Origin: Deinandra increscens subsp. villosa
Taxonomy: Eukaryota > Streptophyta > Magnoliopsida > Asterales > Asteraceae
DNA length: 64,000 nucleotides
Assembly: GCA_039602395.1 (NCBI GenBank)
Contig: JBCNJP010000010.1
Span: forward strand, 32,575,828 to 32,639,827
Reading direction: 5' to 3'
Shown here: one piece after another, positions 10,125 to 18,237 of the stretch
Layout of the letters: every line of letters begins with the position of its first letter
Numbering within the stretch: the first letter of the stretch is position 1
The notes under the pieces: generated by a model
Told to the model about the DNA's origin: nothing
The model's database searches: none
The model's input: only the letters and a program-made list of their open reading frames with translations
Position numbers and translations under genes: made by a program

Positions 10125-10720
10125 CTGGAATCGCGAATTGAAGCTATACGGACAGAAATTGGAGTGTGCGGGTGGTTGCAGTGGCGTGCGGCGGAACACC
10201 GACAGTGGCGGCTGCGGCTGGGAGTGGGCAGCTGGGGTTAGGCCGCGGGTGGAGGGTGGTGTCCGATGGCCGTAAATGGCGGTGGTAGTGGATGGTGTAG
10301 ATGGCGATGGTGAATGGTTGTGGTGGCTAGGGCGGCGGCTAAGGTGGGCGACTGTGAGTTGGGTCTTGTGGGTGAATGGGGTCGTTGTGACCGGTAGGTG
10401 CAGGTGACGGCTACGATGGTGGCGGCTTGTGGGTAGAGACAGGTGGTAGGTGGAGGATGATGGTGGTTGTGGAGGTGGCGATGGGTGGATGATGGTGTAG
10501 GTGGGGGCTGTGGAATTAGGGATTTGGGGGTAAATGGGGACGAAATGGTGTTATAACCCAAGATATATTTTTTTCGGTCAGTCACTTGCAAGCGTATCGC
10601 TTGCAGGTATAAAATGAGTAGGCGATACGCTTGCATCCCCTAGACGACTTTTTGACCCAATTTTCCAAGCGTATCGCTTGGAGTAATGCTCATCCCAGGC
10701 GATACGCTTGGAACGAGATT
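10125..10720 (-). promoter_or_regulatory. Possible internal promoter and leader exon of the env-position gene
   Basis: Four more GCGTATCGC/GCGATACGC sites lie at 10587-10605, 10620-10632, 10664-10682 and 10696-10711. Downstream on the minus strand come TATA-like strings (AATATATC near 10568, TTATAAC near 10557), then about 400 bp of C/A-rich sequence ending at the splice donor at 10124. This copies the LTR layout of palindromes, then TATA, then leader. It could be an internal promoter or the trace of a nested LTR. The 10238-10636 frame here is low-complexity and is not called as a gene. Confidence 0.4.
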
Positions 10721-11027
10721 TCCAGGGAATTTTTGAGATTTCCCATACTTAGTCAAATTTTCGATGTTTTCAAAAATTCTCATCACCCTGGATTTTCAAG
10801 CCCTGTGAATTTATACTAACCAATACATACCTGGGACTCCATTTTCGCATGAATTCGCTCTTCCAGACATCTTCAATTCCCTGAAACATCAAACAAACAC
10901 AAAAATGCAGAAACCGAAAAACACAAAAAACGAAAAACACAAATACACGAAAATAAATAGAAAACAACCAAGCAGCTACTATACAAACTCTACAACTCGG
11001 ATTTTCACCGAGTACTTACCTCCTCAC
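10721..11027 (-). other. Spacer between integrase end and possible internal promoter
   Basis: About 300 bp of A-rich sequence (on the plus strand) with no coding or structural signal that I can support. Confidence 0.4.
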
Positions 11028-12044
11028 TCATTCTCCATCAATGTTGTGGAGAACCAAGTTCTCCTCATCCGTCTCAACCGGTCCTCCTATGTAGTGCTTC
11101 AATCTATGACCGTTCACCTTCCAAACTCCACTATCCGACTCTAACTGAACTGTTCCATACGGGAACACCTCCTTCACAACATAAGGTCCTCTCCACCGGG
11201 ATTTCAACTTACCTGGAAAAAGTCTAAGACGCGAATCATATAGCAAAACCCTATCCCCACACTTAAACTCTTTCCTACCTCTCAACTTACTATCATGTAA
11301 CGCCTTAGTGCGTTCCTTATATCCCCAAGACCTCTCATACGCCTCATTCCTAAGCTCCTCTACCTCATTAATTTGGAGAAACCGGCTCTTAGCCGCCTTG
11401 GCTAAATCAAGATTAACCGAACGAATAGCCCAATAGGCTTTGTGCTCCAACTCAACCGGCAAGTGACACGTTTTCCCATAAACCATCATAAAGGGTGTGG
11501 TTCCTATGGGTGTTTTGAAAGCAGTTCGGAAAGCCCATAACACGTCATCTAACTTATCGGACCAATCCTTGCGATTAGCTCCAACAGTTTTCTCCAAAAT
11601 CCTCTTCACCCCTCTGTTAGCATTCTCCACTTGACCGCTCGTTTGTGGATGATAAGCGGTCGACGTCCTATGATTCACTCCATATCTAGCTAACACCTTC
11701 TCCATTTGGGCATTGCAAAAATGCGTGCCCCTATCACTGATCAACACCTTAGGGGTTCCAAACCTACTGAACAGTGTCCTCAAGAATCTCACTACCACTC
11801 GTGCATCATTAGTAGGCAAGGCTTGAGCCTCAACCCACTTAGAGACATAGTGAATCGCAACGAGGATGTACCGATTCCCCCAGGATGTGGGGAATGGACC
11901 CATGAAATAGATGCCCCAAATATCAAATACTTCAACTCCTTGGATAGGGTGTTGGGGCATCTCATTCCGGAATGAGATGTTACCTGCTCTCTGACATGTA
12001 TCACACTTCCTAACTAACTCGTGAGCATCCTTAAACAATGCCGG
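11028..12044 (-). CDS. Athila integrase
   Basis: This frame follows RNase H across one TAG at 12045. It holds the Cys pair of the zinc finger (KCDTCQRAG), then the rve core: Asp in WGIYFMGPFPTSWG context (the usual Asp is replaced; see below), Asp in LISDRGTHF and Glu in GQVENANRGVK. The C-terminal part reads WAFRTAFKTPIGTTPFMMVYG, then the SH3-like CGDRVLLYDSRL and SRWRGPYVV, and ends HNIDGE. Where the family has an Asp in the first catalytic motif (usually FDVWGIDFMGPFP) this copy shows IYFMGPFP, so the first acidic residue is lost. Confidence 0.85.
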   Translation of the reverse strand, partial: PALFKDAHELVRKCDTCQRAGNISFRNEMPQHPIQGVEVFDIWGIYFMGPFPTSWGNRYILVAIHYVSKWVEAQALPTNDARVVVRFLRTLFSRFGTPKVLISDRGTHFCNAQMEKVLARYGVNHRTSTAYHPQTSGQVENANRGVKRILEKTVGANRKDWSDKLDDVLWAFRTAFKTPIGTTPFMMVYGKTCHLPVELEHKAYWAIRSVNLDLAKAAKSRFLQINEVEELRNEAYERSWGYKERTKALHDSKLRGRKEFKCGDRVLLYDSRLRLFPGKLKSRWRGPYVVKEVFPYGTVQLESDSGVWKVNGHRLKHYIGGPVETDEENLVLHNIDGE

Positions 12045-12806
12045 CTAATAAAACCCTGAATCTAACACTTTCTTAGCAGTATAGGTAGGCCCGAAATGTC
12101 CACCAACTAAACCCTCATGACAATGCTTAAGAATCTCTAACCCCTCCTCACGACTCACACATCTCCTAAAAGAACCATCTATCCCAACCCGGAACAAATA
12201 AGAACTATCCAAAATGTAGTGCTTCGAATCGTTAAGGAATATCCTCCTCTGTTGGGACGTCAAACCATCAAAAATCGTACCATGTGCCAAGTAATTGGCT
12301 ATATCAGAAAACCATGGCATGCCCTGTTCCTCAGCACTCGTGACTCCTACAAACTCCACACTAGCAACCATCACACTCTCTAACGGAAATGTATCTCCTC
12401 TGCTCTCCTCACTCAACCTCTCTCTCTCGGGGTCCTCAAGGCGCGACAAGTGGTCGACCACTACATTCTCCGCCCCCTTCTTATCCCTAATCTCTATATC
12501 AAACTCAGATAACAAAAGTATCCACCTAATCAGACGAGGTTTCGCGTCCTTCTTCGCAAACAAGTATCGCAATGCAGCGTGGTCGGTGTAAATGATGGTT
12601 TTGGAAAGAACGAGGTAGGAACGGAATTTGTCGAATGCGTAAACAACGTCGAGAAGCTCCTTTTCCGTGGTCGTGTAATTCTCCTGAGCGTTATCCAAAG
12701 TCTTACTCGCGTAGTAGATGGGATGGAAGTGTTTGTCCCTACGTTCCCCTAAAACTGCCCCTACCGCAAAATCACTAGCGTCGCACATAAGCTCAAACGG
12801 TAAACT
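12045..12806 (-). CDS. Athila RNase H and integrase finger start
   Basis: RNase H is shown by MCDASDFAVGAVLGE (first catalytic Asp), YTTTEKELLDVVYAFDKFR (Glu), IIYTDHAALRYLF (Asp) and VVDHLSRL. The frame ends in the His half of the integrase finger (HCHEGLVGGHFGPTYTAKKV) at a TAG (12047-12045). It is separated from RT by another TAG at 12809-12807. Both stops sit in otherwise continuous frame with full family similarity on each side, so they are point lesions, not ends of genes. Confidence 0.85.
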   Translation of the reverse strand, partial: SLPFELMCDASDFAVGAVLGERRDKHFHPIYYASKTLDNAQENYTTTEKELLDVVYAFDKFRSYLVLSKTIIYTDHAALRYLFAKKDAKPRLIRWILLLSEFDIEIRDKKGAENVVVDHLSRLEDPERERLSEESRGDTFPLESVMVASVEFVGVTSAEEQGMPWFSDIANYLAHGTIFDGLTSQQRRIFLNDSKHYILDSSYLFRVGIDGSFRRCVSREEGLEILKHCHEGLVGGHFGPTYTAKKVLDSGFY

Positions 12807-14651
12807 CTAATCGGGGGCTATCAGAATAGGTGCACTCACTAACCTCTCCTTCAGAAACTCAAATGCCTTCAAACAATTCTCATCAAACTCAAAGGCAACA
12901 TCCTTCTCTAAGAGACGGGTCATGGGTCTAGTGATTTTGGAAAAATCCTTAATGAACCTACGATAGAACCCTGCGTGACCTAAGAAACTCCTAACAGATT
13001 TGACATTAGTGGGTGGCGGAAGTTTGCTGATCGTCTCAATCTTAGCTCTATCAACCTCAATTCCTGCACGAGAAATCTTATGACCTAAAACTATCCCCTC
13101 GGTGACCATGAAATGACATTTCTCCCAATCAAGCATCAATTTGGTCTCTATGCACCTAGCTAACATCCTCTCCAAATTACCTAAACACCGATCGAAAGAA
13201 CTCCCGAAAATAGAAAAATCGTCCATAAATACCTCCATGGAAGTCTCGATCATGTCCTGAAAGATGGCCACCATACACCTCTGAAATGTGGCCGGAGCGT
13301 TACATAAACCGAATGGCATACGGCGATACGCGAAGGTACCGTACGGGCATGTGAAGGTGGTTTTCTCCTGATCCTCGGGTGCAATAGGAATCTGGAAATA
13401 ACCGGAAAATCCGTCGAGAAAACAGTAGTACTGCTGACCCGACAAACGCTGCAACATCTGATCGATAAAGGGTAATGGGAAGTGGTCTTTTCTAGTGGCA
13501 TCATTAAGCTTACGGTAATCTATACACACACGCCATCCTGTGACGGTCCTACTCGGGATCAGCTCATGTTTCTCATTCATCACAACCGTCATACCTCCCT
13601 TCTTCGGAACTACCTGAACCGGGCTGACCCATGTAGAATCGGAAATCGGATAAATCAAGCCCGCGTCCAGTAGTTTGAGAACTTCCTTCTTCACAACCTC
13701 CTTCATGTTTGGATTTAATCGCCTCTGAGGTTGGACTACCGGTTTATACTCATCCTCCATGAGTATGCGATGCGTGCAAAATAGAGGGCTTATACCCTTG
13801 ATATCAGACAACTTCCACGCAATCGCCTGCTTGTGCGCTAGCAGAACCTGTATCAACTTTTTCTTCTCCTCCTCCGTCAAAGTGGCAGAAATGATGACGG
13901 GCAAACGGGAATCACTCTCTAAGAATGCGTACTCTAGATGAGACGGTAACTCCTTAAGCTCTAAAACTGGTGGTTCCTCTAAAGATGGTTTCTCTCCTAA
14001 TTCCTCAACTCCACTAACCTCAAAAACCTCAGAACTCTCATCTACTACCTCAGTCGAGACATGCTCCTGGTGAGCCTCATCATCGACCCCCCGATCCTCA
14101 CTCACCGGGGTCTCACTCTCACTCCTAACCAAATCTGCTCCACAAATGTAGTCAAGGCACCGATCCATATGAGAAATGAAAGTATCAATGAAGTAAACTG
14201 AATCGTCCTGACCTACAGAATATTTTATGGACTGCATGATATCGAATGTGATCGTCTCATCCCCTACACGAAGTGTAATCTTCCCGTCATAGACATTGAT
14301 CAATGCCTTGGCGGTGCGCAGAAAGGGGCGTCCTAGGATGAGTGGACATTTTTCATTTACCTCCATGTCCATGATCACAAAATCCACGGGGAACACAAAT
14401 CTATCAACCTTCACCAACAAATTCTCCACAACTCCCTGTGGATATTTAACGGATCGATCCGCTAATGAGATGCTCATGCGCGTAGGGATCGGATCTCCGA
14501 GACCTAGCTTCTCGTAAATCGAATAGGGCATCAGATTGATGCTAGCGCCTAGATCCGCCAACGCGTGGTTCGCAATCGAGCTACCTAACAGACACGGGAT
14601 CGTGAAAATGCCCGGATCAGTCAGTTTCTCCGGTAGCTTGTTCTGGACCAC
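12807..14651 (-). CDS. Athila protease and reverse transcriptase
   Basis: Protease lies near the start (ADLGASINLMPYSIYEKLGLG, with the Athila-type DLGAS active site). After a 100-residue acidic spacer (VSTEVVDESSEVFEVSG) comes RT: FCTHRILMEDEYKPVVQPQ, VPKKGGMTVV, WRVCIDYRKLNDATRKDHFPLPF, YFQIPIAPEDQEKTTFTCPYG, the catalytic box VFMDDFSIFG with both Asp, and SFLGHAGFYRRFIKDFSKI. The first Met is internal: the frame is entered by a frameshift near 14680 from the upstream gag-protease frame, and it ends at a TAG. Confidence 0.85.
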   Translation of the reverse strand: MVQNKLPEKLTDPGIFTIPCLLGSSIANHALADLGASINLMPYSIYEKLGLGDPIPTRMSISLADRSVKYPQGVVENLLVKVDRFVFPVDFVIMDMEVNEKCPLILGRPFLRTAKALINVYDGKITLRVGDETITFDIMQSIKYSVGQDDSVYFIDTFISHMDRCLDYICGADLVRSESETPVSEDRGVDDEAHQEHVSTEVVDESSEVFEVSGVEELGEKPSLEEPPVLELKELPSHLEYAFLESDSRLPVIISATLTEEEKKKLIQVLLAHKQAIAWKLSDIKGISPLFCTHRILMEDEYKPVVQPQRRLNPNMKEVVKKEVLKLLDAGLIYPISDSTWVSPVQVVPKKGGMTVVMNEKHELIPSRTVTGWRVCIDYRKLNDATRKDHFPLPFIDQMLQRLSGQQYYCFLDGFSGYFQIPIAPEDQEKTTFTCPYGTFAYRRMPFGLCNAPATFQRCMVAIFQDMIETSMEVFMDDFSIFGSSFDRCLGNLERMLARCIETKLMLDWEKCHFMVTEGIVLGHKISRAGIEVDRAKIETISKLPPPTNVKSVRSFLGHAGFYRRFIKDFSKITRPMTRLLEKDVAFEFDENCLKAFEFLKERLVSAPILIAPD

Positions 14652-14664
14652 CGCAGAACATCGT

Positions 14665-15084
14665 TCATCGACGAGTAACGGTCGAGAGCGTCTCCAGCTT
14701 TTTCTTATTGGATAGGAGATCCTTTAAGAATTTGGCATATTTGGGCATTTGCTGGAGCGCCTCAACGAATGGAAGATTAATTTTGAGCTGTTTGAACATG
14801 TCAAGAAACTGACCGTACTCTCTCGCATATTTCTGTTGGATGAGACGGGCGGGGTAGGGGACTCGCCTCAAATCCTCAGCAGTTATCTCCTTCGGCTCGA
14901 ACTTCTTCTTCTTCTTCTCTGCTGCCTTAGGTGCAGGAGACTCGGAGGTTGGCACTGTACTTGCTGGGACTAGCCTCGGGTGCGACCTCCCATCCGGAGT
15001 CTCCATCTCGATCTCCTCATCCACCGGCTCTTCCTCCTGCGCCGGTGGGTCTTGCTCTCCGCCTCTACCACTACGTGTTGTCAC
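14665..15084 (-). CDS. Athila gag-protease linker
   Basis: This 139-codon frame begins TTRSGRGGEQDPPAQ and contains PAPKAAEKKKKKFEPKEI, RVPYPARLIQQKYAREYGQFLDMFKQLKINLPFVEAL and LSNKKKLETL. That is the standard Athila stretch between the gag zinc knuckle and protease. It overlaps the knuckle frame by 14 bp in a different frame and leaves its frame near 14680, so frameshifts occur at both ends. Confidence 0.75.
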   Translation of the reverse strand: MTTRSGRGGEQDPPAQEEEPVDEEIEMETPDGRSHPRLVPASTVPTSESPAPKAAEKKKKKFEPKEITAEDLRRVPYPARLIQQKYAREYGQFLDMFKQLKINLPFVEALQQMPKYAKFLKDLLSNKKKLETLSTVTRR

Positions 15085-15622
15085 AGCCTATAAGGGTCGC
15101 ATTAGGGTTTGTTTGTGTACTACCAGAAAATGACCCCCCCTTACCTACCAACTCAGAAACCTGTTTTCCTATGTCTCCTACGGAACACTGTAAATCTAGA
15201 AAGGCCGACTGTTGGTTCCTAAAGAGTGTGTCGTGTTCCTTCAACTTCTGTTGCGTCTCCTGATCACATGTCACGACCTGATTTAGCAATTGCATTTGTG
15301 CAGCCAACATTTCCTCAATCTTCTTCATACTCGACCCTGCATCACTCCCGCTATCCTGGTTCTGACGCGATTGAAAACCCGAAGGGTTCGCGCCACCCCG
15401 CCAACCAGAATTGGGGTTGGTCCTCCACCCCGACTGAAAAGAGTTACCGAACTGGTTTCGGTTAGAGATGAAATCCACTTGCTCTTGGCTAGCAAGTGGG
15501 CAGTCGATGGTGTCATGACCTCCACGACATAGCTCACATTTAGCCTGCTGCTGAAGTTTAAGGTCGTTGATTTGTTTCTGCAAAGCATCATGCTGAGCCT
15601 GAGCAACAGTGTCAGAACTCAC
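15071..15622 (-). CDS. Athila gag C-terminal part with zinc knuckle
   Basis: The frame carries a CCHC-type knuckle (CELCRGGHDTIDCP) near its start, followed by a Gly/Asn/Ser-rich stretch and a coiled region (EMLAAQMQLLNQVV). The order fits Athila gag. It continues the gag core after a TAG at 15752 and runs to 15071, where it shifts into the linker frame. Confidence 0.75.
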   Translation of the reverse strand: MSSDTVAQAQHDALQKQINDLKLQQQAKCELCRGGHDTIDCPLASQEQVDFISNRNQFGNSFQSGWRTNPNSGWRGGANPSGFQSRQNQDSGSDAGSSMKKIEEMLAAQMQLLNQVVTCDQETQQKLKEHDTLFRNQQSAFLDLQCSVGDIGKQVSELVGKGGSFSGSTQTNPNATLIGCDNT

Positions 15623-15751
15623 GTGGTGAACTCCCCGAGATGTAGAAAGTGAAGATTTCGTTAGAGCTAAAGTGGCCCTATGATCACCGGGGTTCTGCTG
15701 CTCAGCTAAGGCAAAACTCTCAAACAGGTTCTTACAATCCTCAATACCCAG

Positions 15752-16516
15752 CTACTCCATCATGTGGCCCCCTGCAGAAATGTTGAATTGTTCTTGCGTT
15801 TCGTAGGTGAGACCGTTGTAAAATTTTTCGATGATTGCCCAATCAGTCAGACCGTGTTGGGGGCACTTGCTCAAAAGAGTGTTAAAGCGCTCGTACGCAA
15901 GATAGTATGGCTCGTCAGGGTCCATGCGAAAAGAGTGAATCTGCTCCCTCATACGTGCGGCTTTCGCGGGCGAATGATACTTTTTCAGGAATTTTTGTTG
16001 GAGATCGGCCCAAGTGGCAATCGAGTTTGCGGGAAGGGTTTCAAGCCACTGGGCAGCACGAGCGGTGAGTGAAAATGGGAACAAGCGAAGGTAGACGGTT
16101 TCAGGTTGAACGCCATTGAGACCAAAAGTGGCACAGATACGTACGAATCGAGATAAGTGAGCGGGTGCGTCCTCCTCATCTAGGCCATGGAATTGAATGG
16201 TTTGGGTCAACGTGTTCAGGACATGAGATGGAATTTGCGAGTTGGCAGTGTTAGCAATGGTGGTGGGTGCAATGGAAAACCTAGCATCTACGACTCCGTC
16301 ACTAGCTATTTCATGAACAGTACGTCTAGCAGCCATATTCAAATCAGGAAATGGGATGGGCGGAAGTAAACGAGAAACGGTTTTAGGGGTGTGTACCTTG
16401 CTAACGCGAATGATCTGGAGACGCTCACGAAGCTCACGAATGCACTCGTGGATATCTCTCTCGGGTTCGGATGTAGCAGAAAATTCAGGCGACCCTTTGG
16501 AACGGGTATGGGGCAT
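15752..16516 (-). CDS. Athila gag core
   Basis: The start at 16516 (MPHTRSKGSPEF) follows a 200-bp leader after the PBS. The retrotransposon gag domain is clear: LNTLTQTIQFHGLDEEDAPAHLSRF, LRLFPFSLTARAAQWLETLP, TWADLQQKFLKKYHSPAKAARMREQI, FRMDPDEPYYLAYERFNTLL and WAIIEKFYNGL. The protein forms the virus-like particle that packages element RNA. The frame ends at a TAG (15754-15752), with gag similarity resuming beyond it. Confidence 0.85.
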   Translation of the reverse strand: MPHTRSKGSPEFSATSEPERDIHECIRELRERLQIIRVSKVHTPKTVSRLLPPIPFPDLNMAARRTVHEIASDGVVDARFSIAPTTIANTANSQIPSHVLNTLTQTIQFHGLDEEDAPAHLSRFVRICATFGLNGVQPETVYLRLFPFSLTARAAQWLETLPANSIATWADLQQKFLKKYHSPAKAARMREQIHSFRMDPDEPYYLAYERFNTLLSKCPQHGLTDWAIIEKFYNGLTYETQEQFNISAGGHMME

Positions 16517-16717
16517 AAACTAGAAAAACACACAAACAATTTAATTAAACCTAATTTAACTAAAGCACACAAAATAGAGCAGAAAACAATTAAAAGACAC
16601 AATAAAAACCTAAGGCAAAAATAATTAAAACTAAATTAACTAAGCACGCAAAGAAAAAGAAAAACACACAATTAATCCTAATCTAAAAATCAAAGTTAAT
16701 TTCGCTATTACCAAGTG
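16517..16717 (-). other. Athila leader between PBS and gag
   Basis: About 200 bp of A-rich (plus-strand) sequence without coding features. It is the 5' untranslated part of the genomic RNA. Confidence 0.6.
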
Positions 16718-16735
16718 TCCCCGGCAACGGCGCCA
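16718..16735 (-). other. Athila primer-binding site (tRNA-Asp type)
   Basis: The minus strand reads TGGCGCCGTTGCCGGGGA, starting 6 nt after the LTR end. This is the standard Athila PBS, complementary to the 3' end of plant tRNA-Asp. Confidence 0.9.
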
Positions 16736-16741
16736 AAAACT

Positions 16742-18237
16742 TGATGTGCAAAAATCGATCTATAAAAATAAACTAATTTATCCTAGACCTAGACACACTA
16801 AATTAAAACCCAATTAACCTAAAACTAGACCGACTCGACAGGCAAGTGAACCTATCGGATGTAGAATAGCTATCGGCAGACCGGGGTCGAACCCTAGAGA
16901 CACTAAAAAGACAAAATTAACTAAGAAAAATAAATTACTGATTAATTGATGAAAATTGGTTTTTGATTTGAAGAAGCGATTAACTAATTAAATTAACTAA
17001 AATTAACTAAACTAAAATTAACTAAATTATTGAGACTTACTAAAACGGGAAACTGCTAAAAATGGAAATTACTAAAAATGGAAAGCAAACTACAAACTCA
17101 AACCCTAGAGACGGAAACCAGATATGACGAGAAATACCACCTAGACCTAGAATCCTAGTTAATGCTAACGACTTCCCTTGACTATGACAAATATGACTAA
17201 ATCAGATTCTAAAGATACAACCTATAGAAAACCTATGAGCCCCCGAAATCCTCTCCGGACGTAACTGACAAGAATCCTAAAGGTTGGAAAACGCTCACTG
17301 ATTTGTTAGTTCACCTTTTGAGTACATCCTAACCGATAATTCTACCGCTCAATTAATTGGTTCACATTTTGAGTATTTCCCAATTCAATTACCCTAACCA
17401 CCCTCGAAGCTAATCCAAGGCACCTTAAGGCAAAAGGAGCTACCTCTAACTACTATGAAAATCACAACTTAGCAAATTGACTAACTAATCTAGGGGACTT
17501 CCTTTTGGGATAATCCTGATCTAGACCATTAACCAACCCAACTAGTCGACAAGGTTATCCCCTTTTAAGTTCTAACCAAGGCAGAATAAAGCAATCAAAG
17601 TGTTAATTATTAACCAATGTTCTAGTTCGGGACGTCTCCTAAACTATTCTCTTAGATGAAAACCCTAAAGCTAACACCTTTAGATGCATTACCCGACCCG
17701 AAAGACATTCGTAGGCAACACAAACACCAATTAATAACCAAAACCCTAATTGCAATATGCAAAGCAATAATCACAGAAATTAAGGAATTTCAATAGAACA
17801 TCAATCATCAAATTGTCATAATCAAGAAAAGTCGAAAACACTAACTATCATCAATTGGTCTAGATGGTACAAGATATTTAGCCAATAACCATTAACATAT
17901 CTGAGTTCATCATAAAAGCAGTAATAAAAATCAAGAACATGATCTGGTTTAATGAAAACAAAAGTTAAATCGAAAGATTAAGAACCCGGGGAAGCGATTG
18001 GGAGTCGAATGCTTCAATCCTTAGGCTCCGATGGCTTCAATCTCGATCTTCTGCTCCAGAATCGTCTCTAGTGGCTCTGAGAATCGGCAAGGTGAATGTA
18101 ATTCGACTGGAAACCCCACATTGTATTTATAAATGAGAAATTAGGGTTTTCCGGAATATTAGCCTCCAAGCGTATCGCTTGGAGGTCTCCTGATCAGTAG
18201 GCGATACGCCTGTACCCACAAGTCGACAAAATAGTCG
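16742..18237 (-). repeat. Athila 5' LTR, truncated
   Basis: It matches 5153-6657 closely, including the start TGATGTGCAAAA and the palindromes at 18164-18184 and 18199-18211. Similarity stops at AAATAGTCG (18237), so about 300 bp of U3 with the two outer palindromes is missing. The right flank is an unrelated Tat element, so a deletion removed the LTR end together with the insertion-site flank. Confidence 0.9.

Larger units (their letters stand above)
5153..18237 (-). mobile_element. Athila-lineage Ty3/gypsy retrotransposon
   Basis: The order on the minus strand is 5' LTR (truncated, 18237-16742), PBS for tRNA-Asp, gag, protease, RT, RNase H, integrase, env-position ORF of the ATHILA ORF1 type, PPT and 3' LTR (6953-5153). 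The TGGCGCCGTTGCCGGGGA PBS and the env-position gene are hallmarks of Athila. The two LTRs are very similar, so insertion is fairly recent. Coding regions are nearly complete but carry three TAG stops and at least two frameshifts, so this copy is not autonomous. Confidence 0.9.

Noticed and set aside
10238..10636. 132-codon frame rich in Pro, His, Thr
   Set aside because: Low-complexity C/A-rich leader sequence; the frame crosses the palindromes and has no recognisable domain.
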